A stretch of DNA of 64,000 nt, taken from NCBI RefSeq assembly GCF_029784135.1, contig NC_073745.1, forward strand, positions 59,984,784-60,048,783, written 5' to 3'. Positions 46,390 through 59,160 of this stretch are shown here, in pieces. Position numbers and translations under genes: made by a program. Origin of the DNA: Toxorhynchites rutilus septentrionalis (lineage: Eukaryota; Arthropoda; Insecta; Diptera; Culicidae). The notes below the pieces were generated by a model. That model saw only the letters and a program-made list of their open reading frames with translations, searched no databases and was not told the origin of the DNA. Each line of letters begins with the position of its first letter. Position 1 is the stretch's first letter.

Positions 46390-46620
46390 TCAAACTAAGA
46401 CGGGCCCGAACAGGCATTCTTATGCCTTCCGAGATTTGGTCTGCTGAACCAAAACAGGTAAGGAAGTCATACCTTCGAGGGGGGATATGCGAAGTCCTGG
46501 TGCGACTATCGCATATTCCCTGAGTGATGAAACGAACTGGCACTGCATACATAGCAAACTGGAGTGCACTACAATAGATCAAACTAATGGTCGCAGTGGT
46601 ACAATGCTCCTACAAAAGAA
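46390..46620 (+). pseudogene. LOA-type LINE, piece 6: last codons and 3' UTR
   Basis: Past the BEL element the frame reads RRARTGILMPSEIWSAEPKQ, the C-terminal end of LOA-type ORF2. A 3' UTR follows with atagatcaaactaatggtcg. Its first codons (RRARTGILMP) align with the last codons on the other side of the BEL element (RRLRILEKGI) instead of continuing them. Confidence 0.65.
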
Positions 46621-49232
46621 GAAAAGACATTTGGAATCAAAAAAAAATGTTCGAAAAGCCCGATTTCCTTCCTTCCCCCTTGGGTGATTATTCGATTTTC
46701 AAAAAACTTTGACCGCTTTGCGCCACTTTCCCTTAAGTCCGATTGAGCTGATATTTTGCATATGGTATTTTTTCGAGGTGGTGAACATTTTTTATGGGGT
46801 AACTTTTTGAAACTCGAGATGACCATTTCCATTGGCACCCTAGTGCACATATCCAAATTCAAATTGAAACTATTCCGACTATTTTTCACCAAAATTGAAT
46901 ACGGTTCAAAATAATTTGTTGAGTTGAATCAATAATGAAAAATTAAATATTCAATAAGTTCATTAAATGTAAGGTTTTTTTTAACATTTTTATTCAATCA
47001 AAAGAAATAAATTTTCCGATTTTATACCTTTCTCTGGCGTTGCAAAACCACAGTGAATGTTTCCAGCCATTCTCCAGAACTGGCGCGCAGCTGAATCCAG
47101 AGCACTGCACCTGCCAATAGGCTCACTCCAACGTTTCATTACCCTAACCTTCCCAAATTAAACTTTGCTCACGGGCCAACCATTGTCCGAACAATTCGAA
47201 ATCCCCTATCAAGTAGCGTTCTACCAATGTCCGCCCGAATCGGTGCCATTGTGTGTGCAATGATTTGCCAAATACGCAACCAGCAGTAGCGCAAACGCAA
47301 TCACAACAAAAGGCGGCATCCTAGACAATAAAACTCAATTAAAACTTATCTTCTAATCGGAGCACAATCGAACAGAAGCTGCCGGCTTCCGAGCAGAAAG
47401 AAGGCTCACCCGAAAGTTTGTATCCGATCTCTTCCTTTCATCCACAAACACACCATGCTTCATGCTGTTATGTTTTGTTTAGCCAAGAAGAAAAAAAACT
47501 TTTTTCTTCCCGAAAAAAGGGCACACCATAAGGTGAGTCCATTTAATTTAGCATCACTGAGGAAATTACTTTCCACCCGATTGTATGATTTCTTCTGATC
47601 AATGTTGATTGTTGATTGATTGAGCAGAATGGAAATGATAAAAAAGAACGCAACAAACGATTTTTTGTACACAGCACAGAAGCCTCTTGATGTTATTGTG
47701 AAAGTGTGACTTTGCATTAAATTCGGTGAAGCGTTTTGCAACGTCATTTCGACAGGTTCGCTTGCGAAACTTCTGAGACTATCAGGCGGCAGAGGAGTGT
47801 TCGACGTAATGAAACAGAATGCAAACAACACAAAATGAAATTGCTCTGAAAATTTTCAAACCTATTCGAATTATGATACAAAAAAAAAGATAGAACATTG
47901 TTCTTCCATTACCTTGAACAATGTTTGTACCTGGTGTCAAATTTGACACTTTGAATCAAGATTGCAATCTCGTCCGACACTGTTACACAGTGTTATTCAA
48001 TCCCAATCCAATAATCCCTAAAAGAATGACAAAATCGACAAGAAAAGGAATCCGTTACACTTCTCGGAAGGAATGTTTTCTCTACTTGTTTTTTTTTTTC
48101 AATCTTAGCGCCAAAATGTACCGTAAAACCAGTTTATAGATCCGTATTATTTTCAGACAGCTTCATTCTCCCATAAGCGAGTACACGTTTTCCGAAGGCA
48201 ACTTCATTAGCATACTCCAAGTACTCCAATCGACGGTATGATCGACCATCCCAAATTATGCGTATCGATTTCAATTGCTTTATATTATTGCAAGGTTGAA
48301 CAATGCGTCGCTTCTGCTCGGGAAGCGAAACTGGCGCGCCAAATGTATCAATCATCTCCCAACAACTCATCAGCAGCATCTTTTTTCCCAAGGGAACAGC
48401 ACACTATTGGCCGTGTAATCTTAATGTAATGTGCGTGTGTACATATTAAACCAGAACGAACTTCGAATTCTTTCTCACCTACAGCTAATGTGCGAAAAAT
48501 CCGCCGAAACCCGTTCTTCTTCCTCATTATCCTCAGAGCCTCAGGTGAGAACCGAACATCGCGCGCGCGCTCCTCGTCAATATTTTTTATTTTTTTTTTC
48601 ATTGGTAGATCATGTTTTTATTTGCATTCAAAAGTAGAACGGCTCTATTTCCCGGGTTGCTCTACAAACTATTGATTGAACTTCTTTTGTGCTTTTTTAT
48701 CGACTGTTACGAAATCCGTTTTCCCAATTTTTATTATTACACACTACTTTTTGGGGGGGGGGGATTCTCAAGCGAGTCAGTCAATAAAATTGGCGTATAA
48801 TAAATGAATTAAGTGTATCGATTTGCATATGTTATGAATATTGATAGAAAAAAAAAATCGGCGAGGGCTGCCAATTGCTGAGTGAAATATGGGCAAGGCA
48901 TGCGTTATGTGTTGTTCCGGGGTGGCAGATGGTACCGAATCGCGGAACGGGAATGGGCGTTTAGATGATGTACCTTTTTGGCACCGAAATGGGTTCGCAT
49001 TTAATTTCAATTAGTTGTGAAAATAGTCGTTTCATAGTTGCAAATCAGTTTCGGGTAGGTTAGAGGTCTTCATACGAACAGTTGTATAATACATGTATCA
49101 TAATGTATGTTTTGTTGCGTTTGAGAAAAAATTTGGAAGCCATCTCAATGCAAAATTAACAGCAGCGAGAGAAAATCAAAATAATAATTGTTGCTAATAG
49201 AAAAATTATTTTCCTTTGTTGAAAATCTATAG
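46621..49232. other. Mostly single-copy DNA, no gene recognised
   Basis: 46650-46900 looks like a short decayed repeat (taagtccgattgagctgata style). The remainder has no match elsewhere in the window. Minus frame 47460-47831 (123 aa) and others lack domains. An 11-G run lies at 48753-48763. The DNA is less repetitive than its surroundings and could be intron or spacer. Confidence 0.45.
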
Positions 49233-50330
49233 ATGAATTTTATGCCAACTCGACTGGCCGCTGGCAGCACCATCTCAGATAGCAGTGGAACGTTGCCATG
49301 GCTGACATGGCTCATTTAGGCAACTTTGCCTACTTGAAATATTCAAAAAATAATTAGACAACTTTTTAGAAAAAGCCAAATTGTTTTTCTTAAATTTTTA
49401 CAAAAAATTATAACTTAAAAATTATAATACCTACAAAATTCATTTCAAAGGATGAAATGCAGGAATAGGATGAAATGTAGGAAATTGTTTAAATTTTTAC
49501 GAAAAAATACCAAAAATTTTTTGGTACAAAAAAATCGCTAAAAAAAGTTATTTTAAAAAATAAAATTCATTTTTCTCAAAAACTTTTTTTTTTCAATTCC
49601 CAAAAATACATGAATAGCCCTTCAAATTTTCAACAAGTCGTCCATACATCGGAAGATGGGCACAGGGAAAAAGTTTTTCTAACACAAACTTTTTTATATT
49701 TTCTTTGAAAAAAATACAACTTGTCCTAATGTTGTATAAAGTCAAGATAGCGATATAGCGTATTCGACAAAGCTTTAGATCTTATTAAAATGTGAACTTT
49801 TGTCGGAGACGTCAACTTTCTATCTGTTATAGAATTTGAAATATAAGTCATTTTCGTATGAAGACTCCTGAAAAAATAATGTTTTGGTCGTAACATTTTT
49901 GTGCGTAAATTCTCACGTTTGACATGTTCTTGACATGTTTCCAAATAGAAAAAAGTTAGAAAAGCATGTAAATTGCGATAATTTACACATAAAAATGATA
50001 CGAATTAAACATCAATAGTATTTTTTCAAATAAAAACATGAAAAAGTTGTTGTTCGAAAAACTATTTCCAAGTAAATGTGCTCATCGTCCGATGTATGGG
50101 AAACTTGTTGGAAATTCTAAGGGCTATCTATATTTATTTTTTTCACAATTTTAAAAGCATGTTTTCGAGATAAATGAATTTTAATTTTCAAAATTTTTTT
50201 TTTCAATGAATTTTTTTCCAAAAAATTCTTCGACAATTTTTAATGAAAACCTAAGTAATTTCCTACATTTCCTTCTCTGACAATCTTTTCGTAGATGTTA
50301 TAGTTTTCAATTAGAATTTTTCGAAAAAAA
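49233..50330. mobile_element. Family B foldback copy, joined to the palindrome
   Basis: It starts with the family B end (gatgaattttatgccaactc, 49233-49252) and first arm. It runs through aatataagtcatttt...ctcctgaaaaaataatg with no MITE at the TA used in the palindrome arms. Its last 460 bp (about 49866-50328) are almost identical to 52348-52816. At 50328-50331 it joins abruptly to another family B arm that lacks its first 35 or so bases. Confidence 0.8.
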
Positions 50331-50769
50331 CCATCTCCGATAGTAGTGAAACGTTGTGGGTGTAAAGACATGGGTCATTTAAGCTACTTTGCATACTTGA
50401 AATGTTCGAAAAATAATTAGACTACTTTTTGGAAGAAGCCATTTTTTTCCTATTTTTTACAAAAATTTATAACTTGAAAACAATGATACCTACAAAATTC
50501 TTGTCAAACGATGAAATATAGGAAATAGTTAAAATTTTCACAAAAAATTATCAAAAAAATTTTGGAAATAAATTTCGCTGACAAAAAAGTTATTTAAAAA
50601 ATTAAAATTCATTTTTCTCAAAAACGTATTTTTTTAAATTCCCAAATATATATATATGAATAGACCTTACAATTTCCAGCAAGTCGTTCATACATCGTAA
50701 GATGGGCACTTTTACAGAGAAAATGTTTTTCGAACAACAACTTTTTCATGTTTTCTTTGATAAAAATAC

Positions 50770-51385
50770 AACTTATCCTAATTTTGTTTAAAGTCAAGAT
50801 AGCGATATATTGTATTCGAAAAAGTTTTAGAATATTAGAATAGGTTTTAAAATATAAACTTACGTCGAAGACACCAACTTTCTATTCTTTATGGTTTTTG
50901 GAATACAGGTCGGACTCGATTATCCGGAGTATTGATTTTTTTTGCACTCCGGATAAAAAAATACTCCGGAGTGAAAAAAAAAAATCAATACTCCGGGTAA
51001 TCGAGTCAAATCAATTTCTTTTCTTTATTTGTTTTTTTGCATGTATTTTTCGTTTGTTTGAAAATAAAAAAGGAATACAAACTTATCCTAATTTAGTTTG
51101 AAGTCAAGATTGTGATATATTGTATTCGACAATGTTTTAGAATATTAGAATAAGTTTTAAAATATAAACTTACGTCGAAGACACCAACTTTCTATTCTTT
51201 ATGGTTTTTGGAATACAGGTCGGACTCGATTATCCGAAGTATTGATTTTTTTTTCACTCCGGATAAAAAAATACTCCGGAGTGAAAAAAAAAAATTAATA
51301 CTCCGGATAATCGAGTCAAAACAATTTTTTTTCTTTATTTGTTTTTTTTTGCATGTATTTTTGGTTTTTTGAAAATAAAAGAGGA
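50770..51385. repeat. 310-bp tandem duplication (left arm); mirrored at about 54230-54845
   Basis: Two direct copies (starting about 50770 and about 51080) include family B flank (gtcgaagacaccaactttct) and the first 150 or so bases of the pogo-like MITE. The MITE-end phrase caggtcggactcg occurs at 50906 and 51216, 310 bp apart. The right arm has the same pair 313 bp apart (ends at 54395 and 54708). Confidence 0.88.
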
Positions 51386-52326
51386 ATTTGATTTTTGATT
51401 CATCCCCTTGAAGTCAGAAAACACCTTTCTCACATGAAAAAAAAAATTATCCAGATTCTCTCAGGAAGAAGAAAATCATATTTGATGAAAAAAATCCTCC
51501 TACGCATATGTTCGAATTCCAACAATGACAGAATTACAGAACTTTTTTTTTTGTTGTTTCGGACTCTGTTGCTTCAAACTGGCTCTACCTTAAAAAGTAC
51601 GCTACGGAAGACGATTCTGATGCTTTCATTTGAAAGATGAGAAAATTCAGTACAGGATATAGTACAGGAACAACTAAATTAGTGAATTTTAACAACGATT
51701 TGGAAGAGAAACACTTAAAAGTTTATAATTTTTAATGCGTTATTATTAGTTTTATCCTAAAAAGTTATATTAAACTAGATTGTTTCTATCAATTAAAATA
51801 AAATTCTTTAACCGCTCCACAATTTGTTCTTTGACGCACAACTTCTATCTTTCTTAATTTGGATGCATATCGATATAAAGAACTTCTGGTGAAAATTCAA
51901 GCAAAATCTTCAAAAATCACGATTTTTACCCCACTGTACATGTAATAGCCACTTAAACTTCAACTTAACGTTGAAAGGTTACATATCTTCATGAAATAAG
52001 CCATATTTGAAATATATAAAAAAAAATTCCCAAACTGAAAAAAAGTAAAATAATTGTTTGGGGACTGCGGCCATCTTGAAATTGGATTTTTCATTATCTG
52101 CTATGTTCTACTAATCGAGAACTTTCTTTTGATACATTTTTGGACATTTTTCATAAATAACTGTGTTCTACTACCCAAGCCCTTTCATTTGATACCCATA
52201 TTTACTATTCAATATAGAATTATTATACAAATTATTCAAAATTTCCGAAAATCAAAAATAAAATACTCCGGATAATCGAGTCTAAAATTCCGGATAATCG
52301 AATCCCGGATAATCGAGTCCGACCTG
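51216..52326. mobile_element. Pogo/Tigger-like MITE, left-arm copy
   Basis: Inverted ends caggtcggactcgattatcc and its complement are flanked by TA (51214-51215, 52327-52328). Inside the ends are nested atactccggagt palindromes. TA targets and CAGTCGACTCG-like ends fit pogo/Tigger of the Tc1-mariner group (inference). No transposase. The empty site is visible in other family B copies (ggaatataagtcatt at about 26795). Confidence 0.82.
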
Positions 52327-53290
52327 TATATGTCATTTTTTTGAAGACTCCTGAAAAAATAATGTTTTGGTCGTAACATTTTTGTGCGTAAATTCTCACG
52401 TTTGACATGTTCTTGACATGTTTCCAAATAGAAAAAAGTAAGAAAAGCATGTAAATTGCGATAATTTACACATAAAAATGATACGAATTAAACATCAATA
52501 GTATTTTTTCAAATAAAAACATGAAAAAGTTGTTGTTCGAAAAACTATTTCCAAGTAAATGTGCTCATCGTCCGATGTATGGGAAACTTGTTGGAAATTC
52601 TAAGGGCTATCTATATTTATTTTTTTCAGAATTTTAAAAGCATGTTTTTGAGAAAAATGAATTTTAATTTTCAAAATTTTTTTTTTTCAATGAATTTTTT
52701 TCCAAAAAATTCTTCGACAATTTTTAATGAAAACCTAAGTAATTTCCTACATTTCCTTCTCTGACAATCTTTTCGTAGATGTTATAGTTTTCAATTAGAA
52801 TTTTTCGAAAAAAACCTGCGAAAAAAATATCAGACCCACAAAATTTTAGTGAAAGAATGGAATGTAGGAAATTATTTTGGTTTTCATTAAAAAATTATCG
52901 AAAAATTTTTTGGAAAAAAATTTCATTGAAAAAATAATATTTTGAAAATTAAAATTCATTTTTCTCGAAAATATATGCTTTCAAAATTCTGAAAGAAATA
53001 GATATAAATAGCTCTTAAATTTTCCAACAAGTTTTCGATACATCGGACAAAGGGCACATTCACATGGAAAAAGTTATTCGAACAACAACTTTTTCATGTT
53101 TTTCTTTGGAAACATGCTATTAATGTTCAATTCGTAACATTTTTTGTATAAATTATCGCATTTTAAATGCTCTGCTAACTTTTCTCTATTTAGAAACATA
53201 TCAAGAACATGTCAAACGTGAGAATTTACGCACAAAAATGTTACGACCAAAACATTATTTTTTCAGGAGTCTTCAAAAAAATGACATATA

Positions 53291-54395
53291 CAGGTCGGAC
53301 TCGATTATCCGGGATTCGATTATCCGGAATTTTAGACTCGATTATCCGGAGTATTTTATTTTTGATTTTCGGAAATTTTGAATAATTTGTATAAAAATTC
53401 TATATTGAATAGTAAATATGGGTATCAAATGAAAGGGCTTGGGTAGTAGAACACAGTTATTTATGAAAAATGTCCAAAAATGTATCAAAAGAAAGTTCTC
53501 GATTAGTAGAACATAGCAGATAATGAAAAATCCAATTTCAAGATGGCCGCAGTCCCCAAACAATTATTTTACTATTTTTCAGTTTGGGATTTTTTTTTTA
53601 TATATTTCAAATATGGCTTATTTCATGAAGATATGTAACCTTTCAACGTTAAGTTGAAGTTTAAGTGGCTATTACATGTACAGTGGGGTAAAAATCGTGA
53701 TTTTTGAAGATTTTGCTTGAATTTTCACCAGAAGTTCTTTATATCGATATGCATCCAAATTAAGAAAGATAGAAGTTGTGCGTCAAAGAACAAATTGTGG
53801 AGCGGTTAAAGAATTTTATTTTAATTGATAGAAACAATCTAGTTTAATATAATTTTTTAGGATAAAACTAATAATAACGCATTAAAAATTATAAACTTTT
53901 AAGTGTTTCTCTTCCAAATCGTTGTTAAAATTCACTAATTTAGTTGTTCCTGTACTATATCCTGTACTGAATTTTCTCATCTTTCAAATGAAAGCATCAG
54001 AATCGTCTTCCGTAGCGTACTTTTTAAGGTAGAGCCAGTTTGAAGCAACAGAGTCCGAAACAAAAAAAAAGTTCTGTAATTCTGTCATTGTTGGAATTCG
54101 AACATATGCGTAGGAGGATTTTTTTCATCAAATATGATTTTCTTCTTCCTGAGAGAATCTGGATAATTTTTTTTTCATGTGAGAAAGGTGTTTTCTGACT
54201 TTAAGGGGATGAATCAAAAATCAAATTCCTCTTTTATTTTCAAAAAACCAAAAATACATGCAAAAAAACACAAATAAAGAAAAAAAATTGTTTTGACTCG
54301 ATTATCCGGAGTATTAATTTTTTTTTTCACTCCGGAGTATTTTTTTATCCGGAGTGAAAAAAAAATCAATACTCCGGATAATCGAGTCCGACCTG
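53291..54395. mobile_element. Pogo/Tigger-like MITE, right-arm copy
   Basis: Mirror image of the left-arm copy: same ends, same TA (53289-53290, 54396-54397), about 1.1 kb, and the same internal phrases (gggaatgaaagggcttgg-type and ccactgtacatgtaatagcc in reverse). Confidence 0.82.
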
Positions 54396-55484
54396 TATTC
54401 CAAAAACCATAAAGAATAGAAAGTTGGTGTCTTCGACGTAGGTTTATATTTTAAAACTTATTCTAATATTCTAAAACATTGTCGAATACAATATATCACT
54501 ATCTTGACTTCAAACTAAATTAGGATAAGTTTGTATTCCTTTGTTATTTTCAAAAAAACGAAAAATACATGCAAAAAAACAAATAAAGAAAAGAAATTGA
54601 TTTGACTCGATCACCCGGAGTATTTATTTTTTTTTTTTTTCACTCCGGAGTATTTTTTTATCCGGAGTGCAAAAAAAATCAATACTCCGGATAATCGAGT
54701 CCGACCTGTATTCCAAAAACCATAAAGAATAGAAAGTTGGTGTCTTCGACGTAAGTTTATATTTTAAAACCTATTCTAATATTCTAAAACTTTTTCGAAT
54801 ACAATATATCGCTATCTTGACTTTAAACAAAATTAGGATAAGTTGTATTTTTATCAAAGAAAACATGAAAAAGTTGTTGTTCGAAAAACATTTTCTCTGT
54901 AAAAGTGCCCATCTTACGATGTATGAACGACTTGCTGGAAATTGTAAGGTCTATTCATATATATATTTTTGGGAATTTAAAAAAATACGTTTTTGAGAAA
55001 AATGAATTTTAATTTTTTAAATAACTTTTTTGTCAGCGAAATTTATTTTAAAAATTTTTTTTGATAATTTTTTGTGAAAATTTTAACTATTTCCTATATT
55101 TCATCGTTTGACAAGAATTTTGTAGGTATCATTGTTTTCAAGTTATAAATTTTTGTAAAAAATAGGAAAAAATGGCTTCTTCCAAAAAGTAGTCTAATTA
55201 TTTTTCGAACATTTCAAGTATGCAAAGTAGCTTAAATGACCCATGTCTTTACACCCACAACGTTTCACTACTATCTGAGATGGTGCTGCCAACTCCTAAG
55301 ACGAGTTGGCATGGAATTCGTCATTAGAATAATTGATTCCTAATACGGCTTTTCGCTTTGCGGCCGAATTTCGTGTAACGTATCTAGGCCGTAAAGCGAG
55401 GTATGGGTGTACTACCAAACAAGCAGGTGACCACTTTACCCCACGTGACCACTTTGCCTCCACTACCCCTACCATGTAAACTTA

Positions 55485-56340
55485 TAGCGAATTCGTTTTT
55501 AAAACTGAGTCAGTGCCAAACTGACTCTGTAATAAAAAAACGTTTTCAGTTTCACGAATGCGTTGGTTTGTTGGTGTACGTTATATAGTCTGATTTGTTT
55601 ATATTTACGACGGCAAATGTACAGTGTCGACGTCTGGTGGTGATATTAGTGCTTGGGAGGTAAATTGTTCTCCATCAGATCAGAAGGGCCAAGTGCAGTG
55701 TAAACATATAAAAGTTTGAATGAAAATTTGTACTTCATATTGTTCGATTACCTAACACATGTAGTTCTGACACTCACTTAACCATTTGTCGATGCATTTC
55801 CAGTTTGTTCCACAAATAATTACTATTATAATATAAAATCATCATTAGACACAGTTTTCGTTCAATATGTTTCTGCGATATCGGAAAAATCCTCTTATTT
55901 AATCACATGAAATAAATATTCGATACGTTAAAGTAAATTTTCATTCATAATTTTGATTTTGAAATTTATTCCACCTGAATATCCATCATTATTTTCACCT
56001 CCCAATGAAAGCACACGTAGCTTAATGCCGTCTACTCTACTCTTCAAAATCAGAATCCGAATTGGATTACGATTCCAATAATACAAAAGCAAAAGCAGCA
56101 GGTTTTCCATTTTCATAGTCTTTATTTTTAGATTTTCCAACACAATATTCGGAACTTGACAGTTCAGTATAGTTGTATTGGTGAACCCGAGTGCCAACCC
56201 ATGAAACATCTCAGTGCGAAACTAACAGCTTTCGGGGCGAACTAGTGCGACACTGAGTGCGAAACTGAGTGAATAAAAAAACGTTTTGACAGCAGTTAGT
56301 GCGGCACTGGGGTTGAAACTGAACAAAAACGAATTCGCTA
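55485..56340. mobile_element. MITE with tagcgaattcgttttt ends
   Basis: Perfect 16-bp inverted ends at 55485-55500 and 56325-56340 are flanked by TTA on both sides (55482-55484, 56341-56343). Subterminal phrases (aaactgagtcagtgcc; gtgcgaaactgagtg) repeat near both ends. The 856-bp body has a minus frame at 55928-56209 without a domain. A 3-bp TWA duplication would fit Harbinger-type elements; a TA duplication with one base fewer in the ends is also possible. Confidence 0.8.
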
Positions 56341-56343
56341 TTA

Positions 56344-59160
56344 CTTCCGAATTTCATGCAAGAATGATGATGATGTTGAATTAAAGAGGCTTTTAACTTT
56401 TCAGTTCATTCGCCTCTAGTGCAAGAAAGTTACATGTCGCATTATGGGAGAATGGGAGCGACGAATGAAATCGTAAATCATCAATTCCTTCGTAACAACG
56501 TGACGCAAGGATCGATCGGATACCCGGCCATCCGGTCTCGAAGTTTGTCGAATGTTCGGTATCCTACTATCCGCACTATCCGTCTCATCTCTAATGTAAT
56601 GGTGGAATTAATCATTATTTTCAATTCATTCTCGTATGAAATATATGAAATATACGTTCTAGAATCTTTCCCATTTCCAAATTATCTGAGTTTTTTTTCG
56701 AAACGAACCAGCGGCGACACACTGTCTGGCATATTTCGTGACCCCCATCATCCGACCCACCGTTGAGATCTAATTTGCATGATCTGGTTGTCTGGAGCCG
56801 GTCTCCTCTCCTGCTTCTCCTGATGGCAGGAATTAACGTGGCGCGTATTGTCCAGATGCTACCCAGATTCGCCAGAATCAGATAAGCTGCCGAAGGTGCG
56901 TAAGCCTTTCCCGATCAGTGAAGCGGATTACAAGACGATTAGTCGGGCAAGACGTGTGTGCGTACGCATAGATCCCTATCGGGTGTGTTTGTGGGTCGAA
57001 AATGTGCAAGAATTTCACTCCCCCGAACGGAGGTCATAGTGAGGACAGCTCGCTCGCCCAGATGCAGAAAATCGGAATCGGAAACAAAAGGAGCTCTAAC
57101 GCTGCTGAAACTATAAAGGATTACAAGCGATAAATAATGCAGCCAAAATAAAAATAACAGCAATCACTTTCACGAGAAGAGGAAAAAAATCTGGGAGCTT
57201 TGAACGAGAGCTAAGGATTGGACAATGGTGAAAGGATTAGAAGCAAAGAGTGAGTGCACAAATCTCGAGAGAAATGGAACAGCATACACATAACACACAG
57301 GCACACAAAAACCACCAGTAGAATGGCCGATAATGGAAAATGAAAATAAATAATCAGGAGAAGAAAGAGCGAGAGATTGGGCGAATGGAAAGAATGGTTG
57401 ACCGGTTTTTGGCCATTCTTTGGAGTCGGGTTGAATGGGTAAAGAGCCGAGAATTCCGTCTGAATGGAAGAACCTAATTAAAAACAAATAATTCCCAAAC
57501 TGTCATCCATAATGCCTTTTCACTCGGTCTGATACTTGGTTGGAAGGGTTGGGCCGAGAGTGGACATTTAAGCGAGAGAAGAAACCGATTAGCCAAATGT
57601 AATCGCTGCTAAGCTCCGTCCGAATGTTATCTCTGATGACTTGAATTGTGGTCACTCATGTACCGATGTGTGGGTGTCGGATGCTTTGTGCAAACGAGGG
57701 CTAGGATGAAAGGATGACCGACATACGCAAATGCTACAACAGGTGGTCAAAAATGATACCGAATTTCAGCTGGCTTTGTTTACGCTTGCATTAATTAGGA
57801 TTACCATCCTGGCTTACACGCTTCGTAGAACCGTCACATTCGGAAGGCAGCGGGTGGTCTCATTATATGTATTCGGACGATGGGACGATGGAAGATGGAA
57901 ACATAACAGTTATTTTCGATTAGCTCCAAAGCAATAACATAACAACCGATCCGGTCTTCAATTACCGAACAATGCGAAATAAAGCACAAGAAATCCAGCG
58001 AATAAAAATGAAATATTTACGCAAATAAATTTGCATTATCAATTCGCATGTGACAAAATATTATAAACTGCTGTTATGTGCTGAAGCTGGGCGATATCCA
58101 GCAAAATCACAGACCGCGGGCTGCTGCCGTTGGCTGACATTGGCTGGAGCTTCGGAACCGCTAGAAATCGTCCGCGGCTCGAATCGGCGAAAGGCGGAAA
58201 ATTTACGACGAACGCTCTCTGTCTCCTTGTGGGCAGCTGTTCGGATGTGTACCACTCGGAGGGGACGAAACAGCGCAAACCTCAGCCGCGGCCTTCCCTC
58301 GGGCTGATTTCAGTTAGTGCTGTGGTTATTTATCTGTTTGCAATTTTTCCCTGATTATCCTTCGTCGGTGGAAGTTATTGTTGCGAAGCGTTATTGGGCA
58401 CGATGAAGAAATACTCTTCGCCCTCATAACCTGTTAAGTGGATCGATCCGCCAGCCGGCCTGGAAACACGCGCACGAGTACTTGAAAGTTGCCCCCAAGT
58501 GTCCAGTTCAGAAAATATTTGTTTTTCATACACTGCAAAGTGAGCATAATTCGTTTTATTTATGTTCGATGTAATGATTTGTGGCGGTGAACCGCGTTGT
58601 TGACCCCGGAGTGCACCCCTGATCCCACTCCCCCTGTTGAGAGATGGAGGCCGAGGGGCAGTATTTCTCCTAATTGGAAGATAATCGGTGCAGGGAATGC
58701 AGAAAGGAATTTCGCATCGCGCACCTCGGCGATGGGAAACGCGTTTTTCACCCTTAATCCCACAACAATGCAATGCGTTGATCGGAACGAAGCGCGTGGA
58801 TTCGCGATCGTTCGGGTTGCAGAAAAAAAATCCTGTGCATGAGTCCGTGGGAGGATGATGATGATGATTAAGCAGATGTTGTACACCTGATATAAATTAA
58901 ATTCGCTCGACTGGTTCGCTGAGACAATGTATTCGGGCGAAGGTACGCGAAGATGGCGAGAGAAAGCGATAAATAAATGTAATCTGGACAACCGATTTGT
59001 GGGAAATAACTTATTGATTCAGGTGCACAATTTCTGGGGATGAAACGATGCACTCAAGATTTAAATTCGCCGCAAACGAACTGGTGAAATGCTCGAACAG
59101 GACTCGTATAAGTACATTGACAAACAGATAAACGTACGTAGTTGAAAATTATAAATAACT
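56344..59160. other. Single-copy DNA, no gene recognised
   Basis: This is the least repetitive stretch of the window, with higher G+C than the elements around it. Frames such as 58375-58773 and 58560-58991 (minus) and 56419-56766 (plus) carry no motif I recognise and overlap one another on both strands. A (GAT)n run sits at 58856-58868. It may be host intron or regulatory DNA. Confidence 0.45.

Larger units (their letters stand above)
50331..55320. repeat. About 5-kb palindrome with nearly identical 2.08-kb outer arms
   Basis: Left arm 50331-about 52412 is matched in reverse by about 53205-55283, with only scattered differences over roughly 2.08 kb. Both arms contain family B sequence, a pogo-like MITE at the same TA, and the same 310-bp tandem duplication. 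The inner 790 bp (52413-53204) is a more diverged hairpin typical of family B. The right arm continues into a complete family B end (to 55320: gagttggcatggaattcg). Identical 73-aa frames on opposite strands (52054-52275 and 53342-53563) are a by-product of the symmetry, not genes. Confidence 0.9.

Noticed and set aside
52054..53563. Two identical 73-residue frames on opposite strands
   Set aside because: They arise from the palindrome; the frame lies in non-coding MITE sequence and has no domain.
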